This document shows positions 26,634 to 36,869 of a stretch of DNA of 64,000 bases, in pieces. Numbering within the stretch: position 1 is the stretch's first letter; each line of letters opens with the position of its first letter. The stretch lies in NCBI RefSeq assembly GCF_002893095.1, contig NZ_PKQQ01000003.1:310001-374000 (forward strand), written 5' to 3'. The position numbers were made by a program, and so were the translations under genes. Origin of the DNA: Stenotrophomonas sp. VV52. Lineage in GTDB: Bacteria; Pseudomonadota; Gammaproteobacteria; Xanthomonadales; Xanthomonadaceae. The notes beneath the pieces are model-generated. The model did no database searches. It was not told where the DNA came from and saw only the letters and a program-made list of their open reading frames with translations.

Positions 26634-27125
26634 TTACTTGGCTTCTACGAAGATGTACTCGGCGCCGGTCGGCTGCACGATCGACTGCACGCGGGCGTTG
26701 TCAGCGGCCTGGCCGATGAACACCACGCGCACACCCTTCATCGAGTCGGCGGACACGTCCTTGAACACGGACTGGATCATGTCGGCCATCTTGCCCGAGG
26801 CAGACGAACCGAAGGCCAGCATGTTGCCCGGCTGCACGCCACGGGCGACCGCAGCGGTGGCGCTTTCGACCTGGCGGTCATACTTGGCCTGGAACTCCGG
26901 ATCCGATTCCGGCGCCAGGTAGTACAGGAACGGGCTGTTGGTGATGTTGCCCATGTTCTGCACGGCCACGGCCTGCAGGTACTTCTTCCAGCCCGCATCA
27001 TCGTCCTTGGACGGGGCGACCAGCGCCTGCTGGGCTTCGGCGACCGGCGCGGCTTCTTCCTTCTTGCAGGCGGTGAAAGCCAGCGCGAACGACGCGATCA
27101 ACATGGCACGCATGGTGTTGTTCAT
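26634..27125 (-). CDS. Conserved-looking lipoprotein of unknown function
   Basis: This 163-residue protein has a lipobox in LAFTACKKEEA (Cys residue 20), a short acidic linker and a soluble alpha/beta domain. The start has GAGGGAG a few nt upstream. Segments include WKKYLQAVAVQNMGNITNSP, GVQPGNMLAFGSSASGKMAD and the C-terminal VRVVFIGQAADNARVQ. No catalytic motif is recognised. It is a single gene between coaD and the ferredoxin. Confidence 0.75.
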   Translation of the reverse strand: MNNTMRAMLIASFALAFTACKKEEAAPVAEAQQALVAPSKDDDAGWKKYLQAVAVQNMGNITNSPFLYYLAPESDPEFQAKYDRQVESATAAVARGVQPGNMLAFGSSASGKMADMIQSVFKDVSADSMKGVRVVFIGQAADNARVQSIVQPTGAEYIFVEAK

Positions 27126-27169
27126 GGAGTCTCCCTCTTGGTGATTCTTGGTATGTGTAGGTCTTGGGG

Positions 27170-28292
<1,123 letters not shown>

Positions 28293-28346
28293 ATGTGAAG
28301 GATACCGCGCCGGCGTTGCCTTTCATTCCGGACCCGACCATCCATC

Positions 28347-28462
28347 GGGGGAGGCCGCCGGGTAGCCCCCGGAGGGACGCTCCAAAACATGGATGTTTTG
28401 GCGCAGCCTACATGGACGTACTTGCGGCGTGTCCCGGAGCGGGGCTGCCCGGCGGCCTCCCC
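28347..28462 (-). repeat. Double-hairpin palindromic element, copy B
   Basis: This is copy A in the opposite orientation. Arms GGGGAGGCCGCCGGGTAGCC and GGCTGCCCGGCGGCCTCCCC keep their pairing although the fifth base pair differs from copy A. The inner hairpin is CCAAAACATGGATGTTTTGG (28382-28401), against CTAGAAAACAT in copy A. It lies between the divergent rsmD and htpG. Confidence 0.85.
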
Positions 28463-28571
28463 AGCACGTAGAAAATGAAACGCCGCCGCCTTGAAATTGG
28501 GACAATCGACCCCTACCCCTTGAGCCAGCCGCCGCGCACCGCGCGCCACCGCATTCAAGGAGCACCGTCGC

Positions 28572-30497
28572 ATGACCGAGCAGACCCACAAAGAGACCCT
28601 GGGCTTCCAGACCGAGGTCAAGCAGCTGCTGCAGCTGATGATCCACTCGCTGTACTCCAACAAGGAAATCTTCCTTCGCGAGCTGATCTCCAATGCCGCC
28701 GACGCCGCCGACAAGCTGCGCTTCGAAGCGCTGACCCAGCCGGAACTGCTGGAGGCAGCCGGGCAGAGCCCGGCTCCACCCGGCGGCGGTGAACTGCGCA
28801 TCCAGGTCAGCGTCGATCCGCAGGCGCATACCGTGACCATCGACGACAACGGCATCGGCATGAGCCGCGACGAAGCCATTGCCCACCTCGGCACCATCGC
28901 CAAGTCCGGCACCGGCGACTTCCTGCGCCAACTCTCCGGCGACCAGAAGAAGGACTCCCAGCTGATCGGCCAGTTCGGCGTCGGCTTCTACAGCGCCTTC
29001 ATCGTCGCCGACCAGGTCGACGTCTACTCCCGCCGTGCCGGCTTGCCGGCCAGCGAGGGCGTGCACTGGTCCTCGCGCGGCGAAGGCGAATTCGACGTGG
29101 AAACCGTCGACAAGCCCGAGCGCGGCACCCGCATCGTGCTGCACCTGAAGGACGACCAGCAGGACTTCGCCGATGCCTGGCGCCTGCGCAGCATCATCAA
29201 GAAGTACTCCGACCATATCGGCCTGCCGATCCAGATGGTCAAGGAACACCATGGCGACGACGCCCCGGCCGAGGTCGAATGGGAAACCGTCAACCGCGCC
29301 AGCGCACTGTGGACCCGCCCGCGCAGCGAGATCACCGACGCCGAATACCAGGAGTTCTACAAGCACGCCGCGCACGACCACCAGGACCCGCTGGCCTGGA
29401 GCCACAACAAGGTCGAAGGCAAGCTCGAGTACACCTCGCTGCTGTACGTGCCCGGCCACGCCCCGTTCGACCTGTACCACCGCGACGCGCCCAAGGGCCT
29501 GAAGCTGTACGTGCAGCGCGTGTTCGTGATGGACCAGGCCGAGCAGTTCCTGCCGCTGTACCTGCGCTTCATCAAGGGCGTGGTCGATTCCAACGACCTC
29601 TCGCTGAACGTCTCCCGCGAAATCCTGCAGTCCGGCCCGGTCATCGACTCGATGAAGTCCGCGCTGACCAAGCGTTCGCTGGACATGCTGGAGAAGCTGG
29701 CCACCGACAAGCCCGAGGTCTACGCCGGCTTCTGGAAGCAGTTCGGCCAGGTGCTCAAGGAAGGTCCCGCCGAAGACTTCAACAACCGCGAGAAGATCGC
29801 CGGCCTGCTGCGCTTCGCCTCCACCCATGACGCCAGCGGCGAGCAGAGCGTATCGCTGGCCGACTACCTGGGCCGCATGATCGAAGGCCAGGACAAGATC
29901 TACTTCCTGACCGGCGACAGCCATACCCAGGTCAAGGACAGCCCGCACCTGGAAGTGTTCCGCAAGAAGGGCATCGAGGTGCTGCTGCTGACCGACCGCA
30001 TCGACGAATGGCTGATGGGCTACCTGACCGAGTTCGACGGCAAGTCGTTCGTCGACGTCGCCCGCGGCGACCTCGACCTGGGCGCGCTGGAAAGCGCCGA
30101 GGACAAGCAGGCCCAGGAAGAAGCGGCCAAGGAAAAGCAGGGCTTGGTCGAGCGCCTCAAGACCGCGCTGGGCGACGAGGTGGCCGACGTGCGCGTCTCG
30201 CATCGCCTGACCGACTCGCCGGCGATCCTGGCCATCGGCGAACAGGACCTGGGCCTGCAGATGCGCCAGATCCTCGAAGCCAGCGGCCAGAGGGTGCCCG
30301 ACAGCAAGCCCGTGTTCGAGTTCAACCCGGGCCACCCGCTGATCGGCAAGCTCGACCAGGAAGCCGACGCCGGCCGCTTCGGCGACCTGAGCCGGGTGCT
30401 GTTCGACCAGGCCGCGCTGGCGGCAGGCGACACCCTGAAGGACCCGGCCGCCTATGTGCGCCGGCTCAACAAGCTGCTGCTGGAACTGTCAGCCTGA
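28572..30497 (+). CDS. htpG: Molecular chaperone HtpG (Hsp90)
   Basis: This 641-residue bacterial Hsp90 has the GHKL ATP-binding blocks [40 protein letters not shown] and [16 protein letters not shown], the middle-domain catalytic Arg in [11 protein letters not shown], and a C-terminal dimerisation domain. It is longer than E. coli HtpG (624). Part of the difference is a 9-residue insertion near residue 62 (AAGQSPAPP) where the DNA is a SMAG hairpin (28754-28780). The insertion lies just before GELRIQVSV, in a surface loop ahead of the ATP site. Third positions are strongly C-rich. Confidence 0.97.
   Translation: MTEQTHKETLGFQTEVKQLLQLMIHSLYSNKEIFLRELISNAADAADKLRFEALTQPELLEAAGQSPAPPGGGELRIQVSVDPQAHTVTIDDNGIGMSRDEAIAHLGTIAKSGTGDFLRQLSGDQKKDSQLIGQFGVGFYSAFIVADQVDVYSRRAGLPASEGVHWSSRGEGEFDVETVDKPERGTRIVLHLKDDQQDFADAWRLRSIIKKYSDHIGLPIQMVKEHHGDDAPAEVEWETVNRASALWTRPRSEITDAEYQEFYKHAAHDHQDPLAWSHNKVEGKLEYTSLLYVPGHAPFDLYHRDAPKGLKLYVQRVFVMDQAEQFLPLYLRFIKGVVDSNDLSLNVSREILQSGPVIDSMKSALTKRSLDMLEKLATDKPEVYAGFWKQFGQVLKEGPAEDFNNREKIAGLLRFASTHDASGEQSVSLADYLGRMIEGQDKIYFLTGDSHTQVKDSPHLEVFRKKGIEVLLLTDRIDEWLMGYLTEFDGKSFVDVARGDLDLGALESAEDKQAQEEAAKEKQGLVERLKTALGDEVADVRVSHRLTDSPAILAIGEQDLGLQMRQILEASGQRVPDSKPVFEFNPGHPLIGKLDQEADAGRFGDLSRVLFDQAALAAGDTLKDPAAYVRRLNKLLLELSA
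28754..28780 (-). repeat. SMAG-type hairpin inside htpG coding sequence
   Basis: The sequence GCAGCCGGGCAGAGCCCGGC followed by TCCACC is a SMAG unit (head GTGGAGCC on the minus strand). It is 27 nt long, so the reading frame is kept and 9 codons are added. Confidence 0.8.
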
Positions 30498-30599
30498 CGC
30501 TGCGGGCCGGCCCCACCCGGGGCCGGCCAAGTGGTCACTGCACGCGGGCCCAACGGGCCCGGGTGCTAGCATATCCCCCTGATTTCAGCGCCGATTCCC

Positions 30600-31967
30600 A
30601 TGCTCAGTTTCTTCCGTCGCAAAAAGCCCCAGGACGCTCCGCAGGACGCGCCCAAGACCCAGCACTACACGGCTGAAGAGCTCGCCGCCGCGTTCCCGCA
30701 GGCCGACCACGCCCCGGTTGCCGAAGACACCTCGGCTCCGGTCGGCCGGGCAGAGCCCGGCGCTACACCGGTCGCGCGTGCCGATGCGGCCGTTGCACCG
30801 GCCGCATCGCCGCACGTCGTGTCCGAAGCGCCCGCCGTCCCCGCGGCGCCGCTGGCTGCACCGCCGTCGACCGCGGTTCCGGTTCCGCCGTCGGCCTCGA
30901 TTCCTTCTCCGCCGTCGCCCGTAGAGCCGGGCTCTGCCCGGCTGCTCGCGGACCCTGCTCCGGTTCTGGTCACCACCGAAATCGTGCAGGAAGCGGCCCA
31001 GCCACTGGCCTCACCCGCCGCCATCGACGAGGCCGCCCCGGCCGCCCCCGGCAAGACCGGCTGGCGCGATCGCCTGCGCAACAGCGTCATCGCGCGCAGC
31101 TTCGGCGGCCTGTTCTCGCGCAATCCCAAGCTCGACGACGACCTGCTCGACGAACTTGAAACCGCGTTGATCACCGCCGACGTCGGCGTGGGCGCCACCA
31201 CCGCGCTGGTCGAAAACCTGCGCAAACGCATGAAGGCGCGCGAGTTCGCCGATGCCCCGGCCCTGCTCAAGGCGCTGCGCGCCGAGCTGATCGCGATCCT
31301 GCAGCCGGTCGCCAAGCCGCTGGTCATCGACCGCACCGCCAAGCCGTTCGTGATCCTCACCGTCGGCGTCAACGGCGTCGGCAAGACCACCACCATCGGC
31401 AAGCTGGCCAAGCGCTTCAAGGACGACGGCCACAGCCTGATGCTGGCCGCCGGCGATACCTTCCGTGCCGCCGCCGTGGCCCAGCTGCAGGCTTGGGGCG
31501 AACGCAACGGCGTGGCCGTGGTCGCCCAGGGCCAGAATGCCGACGCCGCCTCGGTGGCGTTCGACGCGCTGCAGGCCGGCAAGGCCCGTGGCACCGACGT
31601 GCTGATCGCCGACACCGCCGGCCGCCTGCACACCCAGGGCGGGCTGATGAACGAACTGGGCAAGATCCGCCGCGTGCTCGGCAAGATCGACCCCAACGCG
31701 CCGCACGAAGTGCTGATGGTCATCGACGGCACCACCGGCCAGAACGCGCTGTCGCAGCTGCGCCAGTTCCATGCTGCGGTGAACGTGACCGGCCTGGTGG
31801 TGACCAAGCTCGACGGCACCGCCAAGGGCGGCGTGGTGTTCGCCCTGGCGCGTGAGTTCGGCATTCCGATCCGCTTTGCCGGCATCGGCGAGCGCCCGGA
31901 AGACCTGCGCGTGTTCGATCCCGAAGCCTTCGTCGATGCATTGCTGCCGGAAGCGCTGGGTGGCTGA
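30600..31967 (+). CDS. ftsY: Signal recognition particle receptor FtsY
   Basis: This 455-residue GTPase docks SRP-ribosome complexes at the inner membrane. It has a variable Ala/Pro-rich acidic A domain (residues 1-150), the helical N domain and the G domain with TVGVNGVGKTTTIGKLAKRF (P-loop), DTFRAAAVAQL, DTAGRLHTQ and TKLDGTAKGG. Two SMAG hairpins are translated within the A domain, giving GRAEPGATP and VEPGSARLL. The A domain is poorly conserved in the family, which would explain why they are tolerated. ftsY precedes mutY and yggX on the same strand. Confidence 0.96.
   Translation: MLSFFRRKKPQDAPQDAPKTQHYTAEELAAAFPQADHAPVAEDTSAPVGRAEPGATPVARADAAVAPAASPHVVSEAPAVPAAPLAAPPSTAVPVPPSASIPSPPSPVEPGSARLLADPAPVLVTTEIVQEAAQPLASPAAIDEAAPAAPGKTGWRDRLRNSVIARSFGGLFSRNPKLDDDLLDELETALITADVGVGATTALVENLRKRMKAREFADAPALLKALRAELIAILQPVAKPLVIDRTAKPFVILTVGVNGVGKTTTIGKLAKRFKDDGHSLMLAAGDTFRAAAVAQLQAWGERNGVAVVAQGQNADAASVAFDALQAGKARGTDVLIADTAGRLHTQGGLMNELGKIRRVLGKIDPNAPHEVLMVIDGTTGQNALSQLRQFHAAVNVTGLVVTKLDGTAKGGVVFALAREFGIPIRFAGIGERPEDLRVFDPEAFVDALLPEALGG
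30744..30765 (-). repeat. SMAG hairpin inside ftsY, first
   Basis: The minus strand reads GTAGCGCCGGGCTCTGCCCG followed by GCC. It is translated in frame as part of the A domain. Confidence 0.78.
30921..30944 (+). repeat. SMAG hairpin inside ftsY, second
   Basis: The plus strand reads GTAGAGCCGGGCTCTGCCCG followed by GCTG, the same unit as at 11569-11593. It is in inverted orientation to the first ftsY unit. Confidence 0.82.
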
Positions 31968-31977
31968 TGCACCGCGC

Positions 31978-32068
31978 GGACACGCATGGCGTGTCCCTAC
32001 GCGAGGCCATTCCAGTATGGCCACGGCTGCCGGTACCCCGCGTAGCGACACGCCATGCGTGTCCCACG
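31978..32068. repeat. SMAG hairpin pair between ftsY and mutY
   Basis: GGACACGCATGGCGTGTCCC followed by TAC, then 40 bp on GTAGCGACACGCCATGCGTG followed by TCCC, form an inverted pair. The right unit ends 20 bp before the mutY start codon. Confidence 0.85.
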
Positions 32069-32087
32069 GAACCCTGGCCGCACGTCC

Positions 32088-33197
32088 ATGACAACGGATG
32101 CCTTCGTAGAACGCCTGCTCCCCTGGTTCGACAACCACGGCCGGCACGACCTGCCCTGGCAGCACCCGCGCTCGCCCTACCGGGTCTGGCTCTCCGAAAT
32201 CATGCTGCAGCAGACCCAGGTCGCGACGGTCATTCCGTACTTCCTGAAATTCCTGCAGGTCTTCCCCACCCTGCCCGACCTGGCCGCCGCCAGCAATGAT
32301 GCGGTGATGGCGCAATGGGCCGGCCTCGGCTACTACGCCCGCGCGCGCAACCTGCACGCGGCCGCGAAACGCTGCGTCGAACAGCACGGCGGTGAGCTGC
32401 CGCGCGACGTCGACGCGCTGCACGCGCTGCCCGGCATCGGCCGCAGCACCGCCGGCGCGATCCTCAGCCAGGCCTGGAACGACCGGTTCGCGATCCTCGA
32501 CGGCAACGTCAAGCGCGTGATGAGCCGCTACCACGGTATTGAGGGGTTCCCCGGCCTGCCGGCGGTGGAAAAAGTACTGTGGGCGCTCGCCCAGACGCAT
32601 GTAGAAGCGGTGCCCGCCGGTCGCCTTGCCGACTACACCCAGGCGCAGATGGACCTTGGCGCCACGGTGTGCACGCGGGCGAAGCCGGCCTGCGTGATCT
32701 GTCCGCTGCAGCAGGACTGCGTGGCTCGCCGCGAGGGCCGCAGCGACCAGCTGCCCACCCCGAAACCGACCAAGGCCCTGCCCGAACGCGAGGCGGTCGC
32801 GCTGCTGCTGCGCGATGCGCAGGGCCGCGTACTGCTGCAGAAGCGCCCCGACACCGGCATCTGGGCGCAGCTGTGGACCCTGCCCCAGGCCGACAGCGGC
32901 AGCGCCCTGCAGGACTGGTTCGACGTGCACGTACGCGGTTCGCTGGAAGATGCCGAGGAACTGCCGGTACTGCAGCACACCTTCAGCCACTACCGCCTGC
33001 ACCTGCAGATTCTGGCGCGACGCGTTGAAGGCCTGCGCGCGGATGACCCTGCAATGCGCTGGGTCGCCGACAACGAGCTGCCCGCTCTGGGGCTGCCTGC
33101 ACCGATCCGCAAGCTGCTGGAATCCGGCAGCATTCCGCCCGCGCCCGCTGCGCGACGTAAACTACGCGCTGGAGCGCCCTTGAAGAACATCGAGTAA
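32088..33197 (+). CDS. mutY: A/G-specific adenine DNA glycosylase
   Basis: This 369-residue base-excision repair enzyme removes adenine opposite 8-oxoguanine. It has the catalytic-Glu region VWLSEIMLQQTQV, the helix-hairpin-helix ALPGIGRSTAGAIL with the catalytic Asp in AILDGNVKRV, the [4Fe-4S] ligands in CTRAKPACVICPLQQDC, and a C-terminal NUDIX-like 8-oxoG recognition domain (REAVALLLRDAQGRVLLQKRP). I chose ATG 32088 because the alternative at 32055 lies inside a SMAG repeat and adds non-conserved residues. No clear ribosome binding site is visible. Confidence 0.95.
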   Translation: MTTDAFVERLLPWFDNHGRHDLPWQHPRSPYRVWLSEIMLQQTQVATVIPYFLKFLQVFPTLPDLAAASNDAVMAQWAGLGYYARARNLHAAAKRCVEQHGGELPRDVDALHALPGIGRSTAGAILSQAWNDRFAILDGNVKRVMSRYHGIEGFPGLPAVEKVLWALAQTHVEAVPAGRLADYTQAQMDLGATVCTRAKPACVICPLQQDCVARREGRSDQLPTPKPTKALPEREAVALLLRDAQGRVLLQKRPDTGIWAQLWTLPQADSGSALQDWFDVHVRGSLEDAEELPVLQHTFSHYRLHLQILARRVEGLRADDPAMRWVADNELPALGLPAPIRKLLESGSIPPAPAARRKLRAGAPLKNIE

Positions 33198-33200
33198 GCC

Positions 33201-33470
33201 ATGTCCCGCACCGTTTTCTGCCAGTACGAACAACACGACACCGAAGGCCTGGATTTCGTGCCCTATCCCGGCGATCTGGGCCAGCGCATTTTCAATGGCA
33301 TCGGCAAGAGCGCCTGGAGCAAGTGGCTGGCGCACCAGACCATGCTGATCAACGAGAACCGCCTGTCGCCACGCGACCCGAAGCATCGCGCGTTCCTGGA
33401 AGAAGAGCTGGTGAAGTTCCTGTTCGCAGGTGGCGCTGAAAAGCCGGCCGGGTTCGTTCCGGAGGCGTAA
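33201..33470 (+). CDS. yggX: Fe(2+)-trafficking protein YggX
   Basis: This 89-residue protein begins [19 protein letters not shown]; its Cys is the one associated with iron and oxidative-stress protection in Ygg[27 protein letters not shown] is the family core. It follows mutY by 3 bp, the same gene pair as in enterobacteria, linking Fe-S cluster protection to an Fe-S repair enzyme. Confidence 0.96.
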   Translation: MSRTVFCQYEQHDTEGLDFVPYPGDLGQRIFNGIGKSAWSKWLAHQTMLINENRLSPRDPKHRAFLEEELVKFLFAGGAEKPAGFVPEA

Positions 33471-33497
33471 TCCACTGCTTCCCGTTCCGAAGCCATC

Positions 33498-33567
33498 GTA
33501 GTGCCGGCCGCTGGCCGGCTCCGTGCGATGGCGGATTCATGCAGAGCCGGCCGGCGGCCGGCACTAC
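33498..33567. repeat. SMAG hairpin pair after yggX
   Basis: GTAGTGCCGGCCGCTGGCCG followed by GCTCC (33498-33522) and its inverted partner (33543-33567). The GTAG of the right unit provides the TAG stop of the lipoprotein gene on the minus strand. Confidence 0.87.
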
Positions 33568-34001
33568 GGTTCGCGTTCTTCCACCTGGGCCTGGCGCATT
33601 TCCTGCTCGGAGGCGCGCAGCGCCTTGATGTCCAGCTTGCGGATGCTGCCAATGAAGCACGGCACGCTCGGGCCCTGGTTCGGATCGCGTATCAGCACCT
33701 TGTCGAACCGCGCGGAAACCTGGCCGGTGCGGCTGGTCAAGCCAATCGCAGTGGCGTAGCTCAGCCCGTAGCACGGACCCCGCAGCTCCATCAGGTAGGC
33801 CTCGCTGGGACGCGTCCACACCGCCAGCGCGCTGTCGCCCAGTTCTGTCCAGCCGCTGAGCGTGCCGAAGTACGGCATCGAGTTCTGCGGCGGGCCGGCG
33901 TGGGCGCGGTACAGGTCCAGCCGCTCGGCGCTGGTCAGCCGGCCGGTGGCGCAGCCAGCGAGCGTGAGACCCAGCACAGCGATGGCGATCAGCTTCTTCA
34001 T
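33564..34001 (-). CDS. DUF6491-like small lipoprotein
   Basis: This 145-residue protein has a signal with lipobox LTLAGCATG (Cys about residue 16). The body contains PYFGTLSGWTELGDSALAVW, a conserved-looking GPCYGLSYATAIGLTS and SARFDKVLIRD with a later Cys (VPCFIG), which could form a disulphide. I match it from memory to the DUF6491 group common in Xanthomonadaceae, with modest confidence; the function is unknown. Its stop codon is part of a SMAG repeat. Confidence 0.75.
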   Translation of the reverse strand: MKKLIAIAVLGLTLAGCATGRLTSAERLDLYRAHAGPPQNSMPYFGTLSGWTELGDSALAVWTRPSEAYLMELRGPCYGLSYATAIGLTSRTGQVSARFDKVLIRDPNQGPSVPCFIGSIRKLDIKALRASEQEMRQAQVEEREP

Positions 34002-34087
34002 GGCAGGTGCCTGCGAGGGGTTACCGCGATGATGCACCGGTCCGGGTCGACCGGCAGCGGTCGACCCGAAGCTGTTCAGCTGCCAGC

Positions 34088-34801
34088 TCAGACGTCGGCG
34101 TGGGCCAGCGCGTGCAGCCGCCCTTCGCGCAGCTCCAGTACCCGGTCCAGCTTGCGTGCCAGGCTGCGGTCGTGGGTCACCAGCACCAGGCTGGTGTGAT
34201 GCGCGCGGTTGAGGTCCAGCATCAGCTCGAACACGGTGCCGGCGGTCTTGTCGTCCAGGTTGCCGGTCGGCTCGTCGCCGAGCACGCAGGCCGGACGGTT
34301 GACCAGCGCGCGCGCCACCGCCGCACGCTGGCGCTCGCCGCCGGACAGCTCGCCCGGCTTGTGCTCCAGGCGGTGGCCCAGGCCGACCGATTCCAGCAGC
34401 GCGTTCGCACGCTGACGCGCATCGTTGACCTCGGCGCCGGCCAGCAGCACCGGCATCATCACGTTTTCCAGCGCGGTGAACTCGGGCAGCAGGTGATGGA
34501 ACTGGTACACGAAGCCCAGCGCGCGGTTGCGCAGCTGGCCACGCTGGCCGTCGGACAGCGAGGACATCTTCTGGCCGGCCACGAACACTTCGCCGGCGGT
34601 CGGCGTGTCGAGCCCGCCCAGCAGGTGCAGCAGGGTGCTTTTGCCGGCACCGGAGGCCCCGATGATGGCCACGGTTTCGCCGGCGGCCACGCTCAGGTCC
34701 AGCCCGTTGAACACCGGGGTCTGCATGCGGCCTTCGGCATAGGTCTTGGCCAGGCCCTGGGCACGGATTACTTCGTCGCCGCGGTTGATCGGCTCATTCA
34801 T
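34088..34801 (-). CDS. lolD: Lipoprotein-releasing ABC transporter ATP-binding protein LolD
   Basis: This 237-residue ATPase powers extraction of outer-membrane lipoproteins from the inner membrane. It has Walker [13 protein letters not shown]-loop [12 protein letters not shown] (with the LolD-type Leu-Leu-Pro-Glu), signature LSGGERQR, Walker [12 protein letters not shown] and the switch His in VTHD. Its start overlaps the end of the permease gene by 8 bp, so the two are made together. Confidence 0.95.
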   Translation of the reverse strand: MNEPINRGDEVIRAQGLAKTYAEGRMQTPVFNGLDLSVAAGETVAIIGASGAGKSTLLHLLGGLDTPTAGEVFVAGQKMSSLSDGQRGQLRNRALGFVYQFHHLLPEFTALENVMMPVLLAGAEVNDARQRANALLESVGLGHRLEHKPGELSGGERQRAAVARALVNRPACVLGDEPTGNLDDKTAGTVFELMLDLNRAHHTSLVLVTHDRSLARKLDRVLELREGRLHALAHADV

Positions 34802-36035
34802 AACGCAGGGCCTCGGCCGGCTGGGTGCGGGCAGCGCGCCACGCGGGGTACAGGGTGGCGAGGAAGCTCATGACCAGCGCAACCACGGTGATGATGACGA
34901 TGTCCGGGGTCTGCATGTCGGTCGGCAGGCCGGTGATGTAGTAGACGTCTTCCGGCAGCAGCTTGACGTTGAACAGCGACTCGATGGCGCCGAGGATGCG
35001 CTCCAGGTTCAGGGTCAGGGTGATGCCGCCGACCACGCCGAGCACGGTGCCGAAGATGCCGATCAGCGAGCCCTGCACCATGAACACCTGCATGACCCCG
35101 CCCGGGGTCAGGCCCAGCGTGCGCAGGATGGCGATGTCGGCCTGCTTGTCGGTGACCAGCATGACCTGCGAGGACACCAGGTTGAACGCGCCCATGGCGA
35201 TGATCAGCGAGAGCAGGATGCCCATCACCACCTTCTCCATGCGCAGCGAGTGGTACAGGTTGGCGTTCTGCTTGGTCCAGTCGCTGACCCGGTAGGCACC
35301 ACCGAGGTTCTGCGCGAGATCGACGCCGACGTCCAGCGCCTTGTCCATGTCATGCAGCTTCAGGCGCACGCCGGTCACCCCGTCCATGCGCAGCACGCGC
35401 TCGAGGTCGGCCATGTTGGCGTAAGCCACGCCGCGGTCGATCTCGTTGTAGCCGGCCTCGAAGATGCCGCTCACCGTGAAACGCTTCAGCCGCGGCATGG
35501 CGCCCATCGGCGTGCCCTGCACTTCGGCCAGGGTCACCAGCACGGTATCGCCCACGTCCACGCCGAGCCACAGCGCCAGCTCCTGGCCGAGCAGCAGGTT
35601 GTAGCTGCCTTCGGTAAGGCTGTCGAAGCTGCCCTTGGTGACCTTGGTGTTGATCACCGAGACCGCCGGTTCCAGCTTCGGATCGATGCCCTGCACGATC
35701 GCGCCCTGGACGCGCGGACCGCTGAGCATCGCCTGGATCTCGATGTACGGTGCGGCACCGGCCACGCGCGGATCCTTGTGCGCCATGTCGACGGTGCGCT
35801 GCCAGTCCGACATCGGCGCACCGTCGGTGGTCACCGTGGTGTGCGCGGTCATCTGCAGCAGGCGGTCGCGGATCTCCTTCTGGAAGCCGCTCATCACCGC
35901 CAGGGTGGTGATCAGTACGGTCACGCCCAGCGCGATGCCGAGGATCGAGGCCATGGAGATGAAGGAGATGAAGCCGTTGCGGCGCTTTGCCCGCAGGTAG
36001 CGCAGGCCGATGGAGACGGGTATGGGTTTGAACAT
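34794..36035 (-). CDS. lolC: Lipoprotein-releasing permease LolC/LolE family
   Basis: This 413-residue permease has an N-terminal [16 protein letters not shown], one membrane segment (about residues 25-48), a large periplasmic domain (MacB type) and three C-terminal membrane segments starting at [21 protein letters not shown]. Only one permease gene precedes lolD, which suggests the single-permease LolF arrangement seen in many gammaproteobacteria, unless a second copy lies elsewhere. lolC is the conventional symbol. Confidence 0.9.
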   Translation of the reverse strand: MFKPIPVSIGLRYLRAKRRNGFISFISMASILGIALGVTVLITTLAVMSGFQKEIRDRLLQMTAHTTVTTDGAPMSDWQRTVDMAHKDPRVAGAAPYIEIQAMLSGPRVQGAIVQGIDPKLEPAVSVINTKVTKGSFDSLTEGSYNLLLGQELALWLGVDVGDTVLVTLAEVQGTPMGAMPRLKRFTVSGIFEAGYNEIDRGVAYANMADLERVLRMDGVTGVRLKLHDMDKALDVGVDLAQNLGGAYRVSDWTKQNANLYHSLRMEKVVMGILLSLIIAMGAFNLVSSQVMLVTDKQADIAILRTLGLTPGGVMQVFMVQGSLIGIFGTVLGVVGGITLTLNLERILGAIESLFNVKLLPEDVYYITGLPTDMQTPDIVIITVVALVMSFLATLYPAWRAARTQPAEALRYE

Positions 36036-36069
36036 GCAGGTACGCCGGACAGTTCAGGCTATGGTGCCA

Positions 36070-36507
36070 TCACGGACGTGAACGGGAAATGGGACGGGCC
36101 TGGATCGCCAGTCGGAGTTCACGTCGCCGGGGTGCCGGCAGCGTGTCCGGCCAGAACAGGCAGGCCTGGCGGCGGCCGTCCAAGCGCCAGCGGAGCTCGA
36201 GCAGTGGGCCGCGGTCGTGCAGGGTAAGGCCTTCTACCGGCTGGCTATCGACACAGGCTGGACCTTCTCCGCTGGGGATGACGAAGGCGCGGGACGGGCG
36301 GCGGGCATGGCGCCAGCCCTGCCCTGCCGCCATCGCGGCGGCCAACAGGCCCGCCGGCCACTGCGCGGCGGCAGGCAGTGCCGTGGCGGTGGCCGCCCAA
36401 GGCATCAGCGCGGCGAACACCAGATGCGCGGCAAGCTGCCAGCGCGAGGGGCGCCACTCAAGCCGGCAGGGCGCCGATCTTGTTGAGGAGGGGGACGGCG
36501 TGGGCAT
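36070..36507 (-). CDS. YgfX (CptA)-like membrane protein
   Basis: This 145-residue protein has a short N-terminal tail, two hydrophobic stretches ([20 protein letters not shown] and [17 protein letters not shown]) and a soluble part ending [17 protein letters not shown] and RRELRLAIQ. The sequence pattern and its place right after sdhE match YgfX, which pairs with SdhE/YgfY. The ATG at 36507 overlaps sdhE by 50 bp; I see no better start. Sequence similarity in this family is low, so the call leans on context. Confidence 0.7.
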   Translation of the reverse strand: MPTPSPSSTRSAPCRLEWRPSRWQLAAHLVFAALMPWAATATALPAAAQWPAGLLAAAMAAGQGWRHARRPSRAFVIPSGEGPACVDSQPVEGLTLHDRGPLLELRWRLDGRRQACLFWPDTLPAPRRRELRLAIQARPISRSRP

Positions 36508-36706
36508 GCGGGCACTGCTCGTATCCCATGAACCAGCGCCACAACTTATCGTCCTCGCAGTCGAGCAGGAACAGGAAAACCTCGCGCTCTTCGGTAGGGG
36601 CGGTGGGCCATTCGCGGTCCAGATACCGGCCGAACAGCTGGTCCAGTTCGCGCATGCCGCGGCGGCAGCGCCAGCGGAGTTTCTTCAGGAGGACGTCTTC
36701 TTCCAT
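36458..36706 (-). CDS. sdhE: FAD assembly factor SdhE
   Basis: This 82-residue protein is the SDHAF2 homologue that helps attach FAD covalently to SdhA. It contains [21 protein letters not shown] with the conserved RGxxE (RGMRE), then [18 protein letters not shown]. It lies 160 bp downstream of sdhB, separated by SMAG repeats, and overlaps the YgfX-like gene. Confidence 0.93.
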   Translation of the reverse strand: MEEDVLLKKLRWRCRRGMRELDQLFGRYLDREWPTAPTEEREVFLFLLDCEDDKLWRWFMGYEQCPHAHAVPLLNKIGALPA

Positions 36707-36730
36707 TTCGCTGGCTCCGGATACGGTAAA

Positions 36731-36846
36731 GCCACGCAGGGCGTGGCTCTACCGGGTAATCATTGGTGCGAGGGACACGCATGGCGTGTCTCTACGCGAT
36801 CGGGCATTCCGGGCAACCCCGCGTAGTGACACGCCATGCGTGTCCC
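36731..36846. repeat. SMAG hairpins, one single and one inverted pair
   Basis: The minus strand of 36731-36752 reads GTAGAGCCACGCCCTGCGTG followed by GC. The pair at 36772-36846 uses the GACACGCATGGCGTGTC core. All lie between sdhB and sdhE. Confidence 0.83.
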
Positions 36847-36869
36847 CGCGGTGCCCGAAGCACCCTTCA

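Noticed and set aside
30505..30528. GGCCGGCCCC/GGGGCCGGCC hairpin after htpG
   Set aside because: Strong stem but no U tract, so it cannot be called a Rho-independent terminator with confidence.
32055..32087. Upstream ATG for mutY
   Set aside because: It lies inside a SMAG unit and adds residues not expected in MutY.
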